NCBI GenBank assembly: GCA_025351545.1
Contig: JANXVQ010000889.1
Span: forward strand, 1-8,657
Direction of reading: 5' to 3'
DNA length: 8,657 nucleotides
From: Spirosoma sp.
GTDB taxonomy: Bacteria > Bacteroidota > Bacteroidia > Cytophagales > Spirosomataceae
Below the pieces are notes generated by a model, which worked only from the letters and a program-made list of their open reading frames with translations, searched no databases and was not told where the DNA came from. Below, piece by piece: positions 1-7,227 of the stretch (positions are counted from its first letter, which is position 1; each line of letters starts with the position of its first letter). The translations under genes and the position numbers were made by a program.

Positions 1-2
1 CA

Positions 3-122
3 AACTTTTTTCGGCGCATCGTCAAAGATTACGAATACACGCTATCTTCTTCGGTAGGCTGGCTACTTTTAGCCAACATTCAGCTGATGTTGCAACGGAT
101 CAAGCCCAAAACCCAAATCTAA
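3..122 (+). pseudogene. IS5-like transposase, C-terminal end (cut by window edge)
   Basis: Thirty-nine codons open from the left edge end in TAA. The peptide begins NFFRRIVKDYEYTLSSS and continues with a hydrophobic helix (WLLLANIQLMLQRI). An R-R-[IL]-x-K-D-Y-E stretch followed by such a helix is the usual C-terminus of IS5-group DDE transposases, where the Glu of this segment is normally the last acidic catalytic residue. The rest of the gene lies outside the window, so it cannot be said whether the element is intact or broken; 'pseudogene' here only marks a partial gene. No terminal inverted repeat could be identified because the left end is not visible. The family call rests on motif memory, not on an alignment. 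Confidence 0.7.
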
Positions 123-250
123 TTTCCCAACACGTTCTTAGGCGTATATAGTTTTTCAAAAACAACAAATAAAGTATCAAATTCTTCCTTATTTATACCT
201 ATAGGCGCTTTATATTATTCGTTATTTCTCGAATTTCTGTAGATACTCAT
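119..250 (-). pseudogene. Possible broken transposase N-terminal fragment
   Basis: Read on the minus strand from an ATG at 250-248, the frame gives eleven codons (MSIYRNSRNNE), an in-frame TAA at 217-215, then about thirty more codons containing APIGINKEEFDTLFVVFEKL before a TAG at 121-119. The second part resembles the helix-turn-helix segment near the N-terminus of some IS5/Tnp_4-type transposases, where a G-[IL]-x-x-x-x-F-D-x-L pattern is common. It has no start codon of its own after the stop, so it cannot be an intact gene. It meets the stop of the plus-strand transposase end tail to tail. It could equally be AT-rich intergenic sequence that reads as a plausible peptide by chance. Confidence 0.3.
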
Positions 251-478
251 TGAGGTGGTTATTTTGGAGTAAAAATACAATAAATGCCTGAATGTCAAAT
301 AATAACAACTCAATTAGTCGAAGGAAAGCATGTCAACGAGAACCGAAGGTGTTAATCCGATTAATCTGCGCCACTCACAGGTCAATTTTAGGCAAAAATA
401 GATGGACATTTTGGCATATTGCGTACCTTCGGCGTCAGTACAATTTGGTTATGCAAACCAAGCCAGAACCAGTACACT
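251..478. other. Intergenic stretch with no supported gene
   Basis: This stretch, with the fragment before it, leaves about 350 bases between the insertion-sequence remnant and the MFS gene. A 95-codon plus-strand frame beginning at 292 runs into the transporter gene in another frame, has a low-complexity start (MSNNNNSISRRK) and resembles nothing I know, so I do not call it. No TAnnTTTG box at a suitable distance from a TTG was found upstream of the transporter. The DNA is more AT-rich than the neighbouring genes, as expected for the edge of an inserted element. Confidence 0.5.
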
Positions 479-1720
479 ATGCCACTTACCACTACCCTCA
501 CGCCCTCAAATTCACTCCGCCCATTGTTCACCCTGCCCGTTATTGTGGCTGCACTGGGCTATTTCGTAGATGTGTATGATTTGCTCCTGTTCAATATTGT
601 TCGGGTTCCAAGCCTGAAAGACCTCGGCCTGTCTGAAACCGATATCTCGCTGGTTGGCGGTAGGATTATAAATTTCCAACAGACAGGCTTGCTCGTTGGC
701 GGTATTCTCTGGGGGATTCTGGGTGATAAACGCGGACGCCTATCGGTTTTGTTCGGGAGTATCATCACCTACTCACTGGCGAATCTGGCCTGTGGTTTTG
801 TTCATGATCCGCAATTATATGCCATACTCCGGTTTGTTGCGGGGCTGGGGCTGGCGGGCGAGTTGGGCGCTGGTATTACACTCGTGAGTGAGATTTTACC
901 TCCTCACCTGCGTGGTTACGGGTCATCGTTAGTGGCCAGCGTAGGCCTGTTGGGTGCCGTGGTCGCCTATTTTACCGTGGCCCTTTTCGACTGGCGCACA
1001 ACCTATTTTATTGGGGGTGGATTGGGGTTAGGTCTACTGGTTTTACGGGTCAATATACTCGAATCCGGCATGTTCAAACGCGTTCGTGATACAACCGTAT
1101 CGCGGGGAAATTTCCGGGCATTATTTCGAGGGCGAACGCAGGTTTTACGTTACCTCCGCTGCATGGGAATTGCCATTCCTACGTATTTGGTTATCGGCAT
1201 TCTGGCGACATTTGGAAATGAGTTTGGAAAAGCATTAGGCATTGAGGAAGCCATCCAGCCAGGGCGGTGCGTGATGTTTACGTATATTGGTACGGCTATC
1301 GGCGATTTGTTTAGCGGTATTCTGAGTCAGTGGTTACGGTCTCGCCGGAAAGCCATCGGCCTGATGATGGGATTGACGTTCGTTTTTGTCCTTATTTATT
1401 TGTTTGGCGGCATTAGCTCAACGAGTGCATTTTACGCCGTGTGTCTGGCAATGGGCTTCGGGATTGGCTACATCGCTATGTTTCTGACTATCACCGCCGA
1501 AAGCTTCGGGACCAATCTCCGAGCCACGGCAACAACCTCCGTTGCCAACAATGTTCGAGCCACAACCTTGCTCACCATTCCTGCGTTCCAGGCTATGAAA
1601 TCCAGTCTCGGGGTGCTGGAAGCGGCCGCTGTAGTAGCCGCCATTTGCTTCGGCCTTGGCGTTTGGTCACTGCTTACAATGGAAGAGACGTTTGGAAAAG
1701 AGCTGGATTACAGCGAGTAG
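479..1720 (+). CDS. MFS transporter, metabolite/sugar-porter type
   Basis: A 413-residue inner-membrane carrier of the major facilitator superfamily, built almost entirely of hydrophobic helices. TM1 carries GYFVDVYDLLLF (about residues 27-38), the acidic TM1 pattern seen in metabolite:H+ symporters. The loop between TM2 and TM3 has the superfamily motif A as GILGDKRGR (79-87). RFVAGLGLAGELGAG (118-132) matches the TM4 signature, and EILPPHLRG (138-146) follows it. The second half repeats the plan with AESFGTNLRATA (340-351) and ends with MEETFGKELD, the counterpart of the sugar-porter PETKG tail. I chose the ATG at 479; a TTG at 419 would add twenty residues (starting RTFGVSTIWL) that do not look like a conserved N-terminus. 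The substrate cannot be told from sequence. No partner gene is adjacent, so it appears to be transcribed alone. Confidence 0.88.
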   Translation: MPLTTTLTPSNSLRPLFTLPVIVAALGYFVDVYDLLLFNIVRVPSLKDLGLSETDISLVGGRIINFQQTGLLVGGILWGILGDKRGRLSVLFGSIITYSLANLACGFVHDPQLYAILRFVAGLGLAGELGAGITLVSEILPPHLRGYGSSLVASVGLLGAVVAYFTVALFDWRTTYFIGGGLGLGLLVLRVNILESGMFKRVRDTTVSRGNFRALFRGRTQVLRYLRCMGIAIPTYLVIGILATFGNEFGKALGIEEAIQPGRCVMFTYIGTAIGDLFSGILSQWLRSRRKAIGLMMGLTFVFVLIYLFGGISSTSAFYAVCLAMGFGIGYIAMFLTITAESFGTNLRATATTSVANNVRATTLLTIPAFQAMKSSLGVLEAAAVVAAICFGLGVWSLLTMEETFGKELDYSE

Positions 1721-1838
1721 ATTAGGGTCATTCCCAAGCGTTTATTTGTTGCTGTGTCAATCTTGACATGCGTTTATGGCATGTTCAGAATGGCCTGATC
1801 ACCTCTCATTTAGTGGATAAATAGTACGAACCAGTTGG

Positions 1839-2033
1839 TTAATTTTTTTGCAAAATATAAATATAAATCTCCTTCCGGGTTTCAAAGCCCATTGCTTTGT
1901 AAACGTTTATAGCCCTGACATTTTCGGATCGTACGGGCAGAAAAGGCGTGCCGGATGCTGCCTGAATCCGACCGAGTTGCCGCACGATCGCAGGAAACTT
2001 CACGGGAGCAGTTGCCGATAAGGTATTGCGCCT
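1839..2033 (-). pseudogene. GNAT acetyltransferase remnant (C-terminal part only)
   Basis: On the minus strand an open frame of about 64 codons runs from just after the amidase stop to a TAA at 1841-1839. Its second half reads as the end of a GNAT (FR47-like) N-acetyltransferase: a helix with QLGRIQAASGTPFL, then VRSENVRAINVYKAMGF, then ETRKEIYIYIL and a short tail. N-x-x-A-[IL]-x-[VL]-Y-[KE]-x-[ML]-G-F is the standard acetyl-CoA-domain ending. The upstream three quarters, including the R/Q-x-x-G-x-G/A cofactor loop, is absent; in its place is the amidase gene in the same frame. There is no start codon giving a full domain. I read this as an old gene cut off by a rearrangement. The part before about codon 10 of the fragment cannot be assigned. 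Confidence 0.75.
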
Positions 2034-3548
2034 TTACAAAACTGCCAATTTATCAAACCACGGGCGTGCCTGCTCCAGCTGCCCCGCCAACCGGAATAAG
2101 GTTGCTTCGTCGCCAAGTTTGGCCGCAAACATAACGCCGATAGGCAATCCATCGGGCGACCAGTGTAACGGCACCGACATGGACGGTTGGCCGGTCATGT
2201 TTGTAATTACCGTAAACGAAATATAGCTCAGTGAGCGTTCGGCCAATTCATTCACAATTTTGCTACCCTTGAGGTATTTCAATCCGCCAACCGAATCCAC
2301 CAATTTAATCAGCCGTTCTTCCGATGCTTTGTTCTGAAACGTTCCGGTAGCAATAGGCGGTCGGGGTAAAGTCGGCGTTAGAAACAGGTCGTACGTTTCG
2401 TGAAATTGTCCCATACCTCGGCTGAGGGTATTCCATCGACGTTTTTGGTAAGCTACATCAGCCGCCGAAAAACCACCGGACAATCGGGCCTGCACCCAAG
2501 TATTTAGCTCGACATCCTCCCGCCGGACAGGTCTGCCTAAGTAGGTAGCCAACTCCCGAAATGTAGCTGCCGTTTCGCTCAACACGCTTAGAAAAAACGC
2601 TTCCGTCACCAGGCTTTTCTCATACGGCAACGGCACTTCTTCGACACTATGGCCTAGACTTTCCAACAGGCGAACCGTTTCCAGCACCGATTTTATGCAC
2701 GCTGGATCAACGGATTGCGAAGGCATTAATGATTGTGTAGAGAAGGCAATCCTCAACTTACCCGGTTCCCGGCTAACTTCTTCACGAAACGGACGTTCGG
2801 GTGCGGCAACGCCATAAGGATCGCCCGGCATTGAGCCAGCCACAGCATCGAGCAAGGCAGCGCTATCGCGGACACTGCGTGTGAGTGCGTGAGTAGCCAC
2901 GGCACCATTCCACAATTCACCAAAACGTGGGCCGAGCGTGACGCGCCCCCGCGAGGGTTTCAACCCAAATAAGCCGCAGCAGGAAGCGGGAATACGAATA
3001 GACCCACCCCCATCGGTTGCGGCTGCAACTGGAACAATACCAGCGGCTACGGCGCTTGCCGATCCACCACTAGACCCGCCCGGCGAACGGGTCAAATTCC
3101 AGGGATTGTGGGCAGGCCCGTAGAGTTTTGATTCAGTATAGGGTGTCAGGCCAAATTCCGGTGTATTGGTTTTCCCGAAGAAAACCAGCCCGGCCGCTTT
3201 CCACCGCTTAACAACCTCGCTATCATCTGCTGACACGTAATTATGATACCCACGGCAACCCGATTTCAGGGGTGTTCCGGCCCATTCAACCTGCAAGTCT
3301 TTTAGTAGAAATGGCACACCCCGAAATAGGCCAGCCTCAGGCAACTGCTTAGCCATATCGCGACCTTTATCGTATAAAGGTGTTACGATAGCATTCAGTT
3401 GTGGATTAACGGCTTCGGCGCGGGCAATGGCCGTTTCGAGGAGTTCGGCAGGTGAAACATCACCAACACGAACTAGTTCGGCCAGTGCCGTAGCATCGTG
3501 TTTGACATATTCATCAAAAGTCAGGGTTTGAGGGCGGGATGTTTGCAT
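2034..3548 (-). CDS. Amidase-signature family hydrolase
   Basis: A 504-residue enzyme of the amidase signature family, which hydrolyses C-N amide bonds through a Ser-cisSer-Lys triad. Counting from the ATG at 3548, Lys83 lies in FLLKDL, the cis-Ser is Ser159 in [11 protein letters not shown], and the nucleophile is Ser183 in [10 protein letters not shown]. The 24-residue Ser-Ser spacing equals that of FAAH (217/241). The C-terminal part has [13 protein letters not shown] and the late [12 protein letters not shown] segment typical of the family. No signal peptide is seen, so it is probably cytoplasmic. It lacks the GatB/GatC neighbours expected for glutamyl-tRNA amidotransferase GatA, so a stand-alone amidase (6-aminohexanoate-cyclic-dimer hydrolase or aryl-amidase type) is more likely; the substrate is unknown. 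An upstream GTG at 3581 would place the start inside a palindromic repeat, so ATG 3548 is preferred. It is the last gene of the minus-strand run. Confidence 0.9.
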   Translation of the reverse strand: MQTSRPQTLTFDEYVKHDATALAELVRVGDVSPAELLETAIARAEAVNPQLNAIVTPLYDKGRDMAKQLPEAGLFRGVPFLLKDLQVEWAGTPLKSGCRGYHNYVSADDSEVVKRWKAAGLVFFGKTNTPEFGLTPYTESKLYGPAHNPWNLTRSPGGSSGGSASAVAAGIVPVAAATDGGGSIRIPASCCGLFGLKPSRGRVTLGPRFGELWNGAVATHALTRSVRDSAALLDAVAGSMPGDPYGVAAPERPFREEVSREPGKLRIAFSTQSLMPSQSVDPACIKSVLETVRLLESLGHSVEEVPLPYEKSLVTEAFFLSVLSETAATFRELATYLGRPVRREDVELNTWVQARLSGGFSAADVAYQKRRWNTLSRGMGQFHETYDLFLTPTLPRPPIATGTFQNKASEERLIKLVDSVGGLKYLKGSKIVNELAERSLSYISFTVITNMTGQPSMSVPLHWSPDGLPIGVMFAAKLGDEATLFRLAGQLEQARPWFDKLAVL

Positions 3549-3574
3549 GAAAAGAGAAGTTTCTGGATTATCAA

Positions 3575-3602
3575 ATGGCACGAGCCTGGAGCCTCGCGCC
3601 GT
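3575..3602 (-). repeat. Palindromic repeat, copy B
   Basis: An imperfect 28-base palindrome lies between the GH130 stop and the amidase start: two 13-base arms around a 2-base centre. Eleven of thirteen positions pair if one G-U is allowed on the minus-strand RNA. It matches the repeat at 4781-4808 at 24 of 28 positions in the same orientation. It is followed by no T-run, so it does not look like a plain intrinsic terminator. It may be a REP-like dispersed element or an RNA-processing or stability hairpin in a polycistronic message. Confidence 0.7.
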
Positions 3603-3616
3603 CGTTTAGCCATTGT

Positions 3617-4711
3617 TTACTGCTTAGCAACAGCCACACCGATTTTGGAATCGGCGGTGCCATAATATAAAAACCACCGGCCCCGAAACGGCACCATACC
3701 TTCCAAAAAACAGACTTGGTTAACCTGACCTTGCATTTCGTAAGGTTGGTCGGGTTTGATAAAATACGTTTCCGAACGATCAAGCAACTTGGCCGGATTG
3801 TGCGCATCAAACAGGAGTTGTCCACCCGCGTAAGCACCTTCGGGCAGGTTCACATCACCATTTTTGGCATCGTTCATCCCGTTGTAAATCAGCAGAATAC
3901 CCTTGGGCGTCAGCATGGCATATGGACCGGGTTCAATCAGACGAACGTCGTGCGTACCCTTCCGGGACTCAGCCGCAACAATAGATTCACCGTTGCCTGT
4001 TTCGAGCGGTGTCCAATGCAATAGATCGGTTGATTCGGCCAGGCGAAGCTGGGGTTGATCGCCCCAATACATCCAATATTTTCCATTTATCTTCTGTGCG
4101 ATTAACCGGCTACCCACACGTTTGCACACAATAGCGCCCGATTTAGACCAACGATTTCGGTATTTCCCCTTATCGAAATCACCAAAAGCCAGTCCCTGCT
4201 TATGCCAGGTTATCAGATCGCGCGAGGTGGCCACACAAAGCCGTGCTTTACCGCCGTCGTAGGCGGAATAAGTCATTACATATACTCCATTGACACTTTC
4301 TACAATGCGCGGATCTTCGCAGCCCCCCTCCCACTCATAGATTTTCATGGGATCGTTGTTGGGGTAGAAAACGGGTTTGGGCAGGCGTTTGAAGTGAATG
4401 CCATCGGTGCTGATCGCCAAGCCTAACCGCGATGTACCACCCACACGCCGGACAGTGTCTTCGGCCCGGTAAACCATATATACCTTGCCGTTGCGCACCA
4501 CCGCTGCCGGATTATACACGTCCTTTTCCTCCCAGCGAACTGTTTCTTTTTTGACCGGGCAATAGAAGGCTGAACTGGCTTTAGCGGCTAAAATTGGGTT
4601 GTGGGTATTCTCTTTCAGAAAGGGACCGAGCATCCAGGACTTTTCGGGTTTCGGCTGCGCCAGTAGCAGACTTGGCAGGAGAAGAAATAACAGTGGCAAT
4701 CGATTCGTCAT
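3617..4711 (-). CDS. Secreted GH130-family glycosidase/phosphorylase
   Basis: A 364-residue protein with the five-bladed propeller signatures of glycoside hydrolase family 130, which acts on beta-mannosides by phosphorolysis or hydrolysis. Residues 1-18 (MTNRLPLLFLLLPSLLLA) form a signal peptide with a likely cut before Gln19, so the product is exported to the periplasm or beyond. The blades show YNPAAVVRNGKVYMVYRAED (66-85), SRLGLAISTDG (94-104), EGGCEDPRI (128-136, with Asp133 the expected catalytic acid), SKSGAIV (189-195), KYWMYWGD (211-218), LLIYNG (273-278) and FLYYGTADSKIGVA near the end. The ATG at 4711 is chosen because it begins the signal peptide; an upstream in-frame start at 4789 would overlap the M61 gene. 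Export and Asn where His is common in LIYHG suggest hydrolysis rather than phosphorolysis, but this is inference. It lies 52 bp after the M61 gene and 68 bp before the amidase. Confidence 0.87.
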   Translation of the reverse strand: MTNRLPLLFLLLPSLLLAQPKPEKSWMLGPFLKENTHNPILAAKASSAFYCPVKKETVRWEEKDVYNPAAVVRNGKVYMVYRAEDTVRRVGGTSRLGLAISTDGIHFKRLPKPVFYPNNDPMKIYEWEGGCEDPRIVESVNGVYVMTYSAYDGGKARLCVATSRDLITWHKQGLAFGDFDKGKYRNRWSKSGAIVCKRVGSRLIAQKINGKYWMYWGDQPQLRLAESTDLLHWTPLETGNGESIVAAESRKGTHDVRLIEPGPYAMLTPKGILLIYNGMNDAKNGDVNLPEGAYAGGQLLFDAHNPAKLLDRSETYFIKPDQPYEMQGQVNQVCFLEGMVPFRGRWFLYYGTADSKIGVAVAKQ

Positions 4712-4763
4712 AAATATAGTGGGAAAGAGTATGTTTGTTAAAGCATAAAAGGGGCTGGCAATA

Positions 4764-6341
4764 CTAAGAGGATGGCCGCGATGGCACAAGGCTGGAGCCT
4801 TGCGCCATCACGGGCTTACTGCCAAACCAGCGGGCTCGCTGTTTATAGCCATCCTCATTGTCTAATTCCAGCAATCGAATACCGCCAGCCTGATCGGGGC
4901 TGGGTTCCTCATACGCAACAAGTAAGCCCACCCAGGCCAAATATTCGTTTAGCTTCCCTTCGAGTGGCTGGTTGCCGAAAATACATAAGTCATAATACCA
5001 ATCCAGCGATTCGCCCGCTACAAATTCGGTTACGGTCCGATAATCGTCTAGTGTGTAGCCGATGAAAGGTTTGCCAAAACGCTCCCACATCAGGCGCATT
5101 ACATCATCTAATGAGCGGGAATGATCGGTTAATTGGCGAATATGTAAATCCAGAATCAGAGCAGCGATAGCGCCTTTATAGTAAACAGACACTTTACGGT
5201 CAGGCACGCCTTTATCATAACCATCCAGCCACAAATCCCACGACGATTCGGTAAGCGACTGAAATGCCCGCCCGTTATTCTCGAAATGCCGCTTAAACAA
5301 TACCTGCAACTCTTTCAGATACGCTTCGTCGGTGAAAACGCCCGATTGCCGGAGCATCAAATCGCCGTAATAAGTCGTTACGCCCTCTGCAACAAAACAG
5401 GTTGAAAAGTAATTTTCCTGCGTAAAATCATACGGCAGTAATTCGGTCGGGCGAATTCGGATAATATTCCAGGCATGAAACAGCTCGTGCGACGATACAC
5501 CCAGCAAATCCTGATATAACCCCTCTCCTTCGTCATTAGGACCAAGTACGAGCACTGTTGAATTGCGGTGTTCGACTCCATGATAATACGGTACGGGTAA
5601 AATCAGCGTCAGAAAATGGTACGCCCGTTCAGGAAATTCACCATACAAGGAAAGTTGCTTCGCCGAAAACCGGCTGAAATCCTCAACAATCCGCTCAGCG
5701 TTGAACGTCGGCTCTCCATCCGTTCGCCGACCGCCCTGAATCCAGACATGGAATTTAACGCCGTCTACTTCATATTGGATGTCCTGAATAACCGGTGCAG
5801 CCATTAGCGGACAGTCGACCAGCTCGTAAAAGTCGGCGGCTAAAAGCGTTCGGGCACCGGTCTGTTTGAGGTCGGACTGCGATAGGCCGCAAGCCACTGT
5901 CCAGCTATCGGGAATAGATAATTCAAGCGTACAGGGCTCTAAAATTCGCCCCTCAGCGTATAAGCATAGGTTTACCGGATTGACATACAGCAGTGTTTCA
6001 CTTACGAAACTACTACCTGCATTGAGTTGGTTGGGCGTTGCCAGAAAGGCATAATAATTATAACGGACAGTCAGTTCGGTGATATTCCTGGTCTGCACAC
6101 GCCAGCGATCTTTCGTGATTTTGCGAAACGGCAGCGGCTGACCTTCTTTGTCAACTACCTCAAATCGTTGAATATTTTTCGCAAACTGCTGTAGCTCATA
6201 CCGTCCGGGACGCCATGCGGGCAATTGCAAATCAACTTCTGGCGTCGTAATGTCGGTTAATCGTGCGTCAACGGCAATGTAATGGGCGGTTGTGGTCGTT
6301 TGCGATCCGGCGGGTTGGTCAACAGACAGGCGATAGTGCAT
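4764..6341 (-). CDS. M61-family zinc metallopeptidase (glycyl aminopeptidase-like)
   Basis: A 525-residue M61 peptidase. The N-terminal beta-rich domain (about 1-180) contains [19 protein letters not shown], the hallmark of the M61 N-terminal module. The gluzincin core carries [10 protein letters not shown] (252-261), the zinc motif HELFH (His285, Glu286, His289) and the third ligand Glu319 in [14 protein letters not shown], then [18 protein letters not shown] (385-402). All residues needed for catalysis are present. No signal peptide is visible, so it is probably cytoplasmic, or exported by an unrecognised route. M61 proteins often end with a PDZ domain and reach about 600 residues; here the chain stops soon after the peptidase domain and no PDZ is apparent. 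The last dozen or so residues (from about 510) are encoded by a palindromic repeat and are probably not ancestral. It is the first gene of the minus-strand run and is divergent from rpmH. Confidence 0.9.
   Translation of the reverse strand: MHYRLSVDQPAGSQTTTTAHYIAVDARLTDITTPEVDLQLPAWRPGRYELQQFAKNIQRFEVVDKEGQPLPFRKITKDRWRVQTRNITELTVRYNYYAFLATPNQLNAGSSFVSETLLYVNPVNLCLYAEGRILEPCTLELSIPDSWTVACGLSQSDLKQTGARTLLAADFYELVDCPLMAAPVIQDIQYEVDGVKFHVWIQGGRRTDGEPTFNAERIVEDFSRFSAKQLSLYGEFPERAYHFLTLILPVPYYHGVEHRNSTVLVLGPNDEGEGLYQDLLGVSSHELFHAWNIIRIRPTELLPYDFTQENYFSTCFVAEGVTTYYGDLMLRQSGVFTDEAYLKELQVLFKRHFENNGRAFQSLTESSWDLWLDGYDKGVPDRKVSVYYKGAIAALILDLHIRQLTDHSRSLDDVMRLMWERFGKPFIGYTLDDYRTVTEFVAGESLDWYYDLCIFGNQPLEGKLNEYLAWVGLLVAYEEPSPDQAGGIRLLELDNEDGYKQRARWFGSKPVMAQGSSLVPSRPSS
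4776..4813 (-). repeat. Palindromic repeat, copy A
   Basis: The core at 4780-4809 is a 30-base palindrome with 14-base arms around a 2-base centre and a single A/C disagreement, which becomes a G-U pair in minus-strand RNA. After one mismatch the stem extends by three more pairs (4776-4778 with 4811-4813). The repeat lies inside the 3' end of the M61 frame, whose stop is only about ten bases beyond it. It is related to the copy at 3575-3602. No T-run follows on the minus strand. Confidence 0.75.
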
Positions 6342-6365
6342 ACAGATACGGAATAATAATTCTTA

Positions 6366-6373
6366 CAAAAGTA
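6366..6373 (-). promoter_or_regulatory. Candidate -7 box for the M61 gene
   Basis: On the minus strand TACTTTTG fits the Bacteroidota -7 consensus TAnnTTTG and ends 24 bases before the M61 start codon. No TTG lies at the usual 17-23 base spacing upstream; the nearest TTTG on that strand (6390-6387) is only 13 bases away. The box is therefore tentative. Confidence 0.35.
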
Positions 6374-6410
6374 ACTACCAGTCAATCAAATCGTTTTTAT
6401 GAATTCATAC

Positions 6411-6441
6411 TTGGTAAAATGCGGTCATTCTCCTATCTTTG
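6411..6441 (+). promoter_or_regulatory. Bacteroidota-type promoter for rpmH
   Basis: TTG at 6411-6413 and TATCTTTG at 6434-6441 are separated by 20 bases, which matches the Bacteroidota primary sigma consensus TTG-N17-23-TAnnTTTG. Transcription would start near 6448, giving a leader of roughly 35-40 bases before the rpmH ATG at 6485. Confidence 0.7.
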
Positions 6442-6484
6442 CGGACTCATTTGGAAAAACAAAGGTTTTAGGTTAATATATATC

Positions 6485-6652
6485 ATGAAAAGAACGTACC
6501 AACCATCAAATCGGAAGCGGAAAAACAAACACGGCTTCCGCGAGCGGATGGCTTCTGCTAATGGCCGTCAGGTTCTAGCTCGCCGTCGTGCCAAAGGTCG
6601 CCACAAGTTGACCGTCTCGGACGAGAAAAAAGGCGAACGCTTTAAACTGTAG
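6485..6652 (+). CDS. rpmH: 50S ribosomal protein bL34
   Basis: A 55-residue, strongly basic protein of the large ribosomal subunit. The first part ([19 protein letters not shown], then [20 protein letters not shown]) is the near-universal bL34 sequence that threads into 23S rRNA. The tail [15 protein letters not shown] makes it about ten residues longer than the 44-46 residue enterobacterial form, as is usual in Bacteroidota. The start is fixed by the family: the open frame continues upstream to 6263, but homology begins exactly at this ATG. A clear promoter lies about 45 bases upstream. rnpA follows 103 bases downstream on the same strand, the conserved rpmH-rnpA order, and the two are probably co-transcribed. 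Confidence 0.97.
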   Translation: MKRTYQPSNRKRKNKHGFRERMASANGRQVLARRRAKGRHKLTVSDEKKGERFKL

Positions 6653-6658
6653 TGGCTT

Positions 6659-6735
6659 GTGATTAGTGCGGTGCCGCCCATTTGTGGAAACGCCCGTGCG
6701 GTCATAGCTATACTATATCGCCAAGCACTAATTAC
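6659..6735 (+). promoter_or_regulatory. Long-range RNA stem in the rpmH-rnpA spacer
   Basis: Bases 6659-6669 and 6725-6735 are complementary over all eleven positions if one G-U pair is counted. They enclose about 55 bases that hold further short complementary pieces (CCGC near 6674 with GCGG near 6697). The structure would fill most of the spacer and end about 20 bases before the rnpA ATG. It lacks a T-run, so it is not a standard terminator; it could moderate rnpA expression or serve as a processing site. Only hand pairing supports it. Confidence 0.4.
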
Positions 6736-6755
6736 GCTTACTTAACCACTAGTGC

Positions 6756-7145
6756 ATGCCGCAAACCTTTCCGAAATCAGAGCGACTTTGCAGCAAAAAG
6801 ATTCTGAGTGAATTATTTAAAAAAGGTAGTTCGTCCGTGCAGACGTTCTACCTTTTTCCGTTTCGGGTGCTCTACATTCCCCAACCCGAAACCAGTCTGG
6901 AAAGCGAGCCACCCCTGCCCGCTATTGTCATTACCGTTCCCAAACGAATGTTTAAACGCGCCGTTGACCGAAATCTTATTCGTCGGCGAGTGCGGGAAAC
7001 CTACCGCCTGAACAAGCTGATAATGGGTCCGGAACATACGCCACCCGCCTACATTGCTTTTCTTTATACCGCCAAACAAATTATTTCGTTTGAAGAGATA
7101 GAAAAAGGTATGAAATTAGCATTGAAGAAAATAATCAATCGCTAA
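6756..7145 (+). CDS. rnpA: Ribonuclease P protein component
   Basis: A 129-residue basic protein that binds the RNase P RNA and helps it remove 5' leaders from precursor tRNAs. The family signature (RNR motif) is present as KRAVDRNLIRRRVRE (residues 67-81), preceded by IVITVPKRMFK (57-67), the strand that leads into it. The N-terminus (FPKSERLCSKKILSELFKKG) corresponds to the conserved F/L-x-K-x-x-R-L start of the family, which supports the ATG at 6756. The C-terminal helix (FEEIEKGMKLALKKI) is typical. The insertion IPQPETSLESEPPLP between the first strands is a loop common in Bacteroidota versions. It follows rpmH, and an S41 peptidase gene begins 82 bases downstream on the same strand. Confidence 0.95.
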   Translation: MPQTFPKSERLCSKKILSELFKKGSSSVQTFYLFPFRVLYIPQPETSLESEPPLPAIVITVPKRMFKRAVDRNLIRRRVRETYRLNKLIMGPEHTPPAYIAFLYTAKQIISFEEIEKGMKLALKKIINR

Positions 7146-7227
7146 TTGGCCGTTTTCCGTTTATAATCCTATTCATTCAGGACTGACGACTCAAGACCGC
7201 TACGGCAAACCGTTAACGACTCAATTT

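Noticed and set aside
410..449. TTTG at 410-413 and TACAATTTG at 439-447 as a promoter for the MFS gene
   Set aside because: The spacing between the two parts is 25 bases and the second box has three instead of two bases between TA and TTTG, outside the consensus.
292..579. A 95-codon plus-strand frame upstream of and overlapping the MFS gene
   Set aside because: It overlaps the transporter's first helices in another frame, has a low-complexity start and shows no recognisable domain.
1766..1784. Small hairpin (ACATGC/GCATGT) after the MFS stop as a terminator
   Set aside because: Only six pairs with a 7-base loop and no T-run after it; too weak to call.
7182..7226. Direct repeat ACGACTCAA twice in the rnpA-S41 gap
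   Set aside because: Nine bases repeated once within a short gap; could be chance and no function suggests itself.
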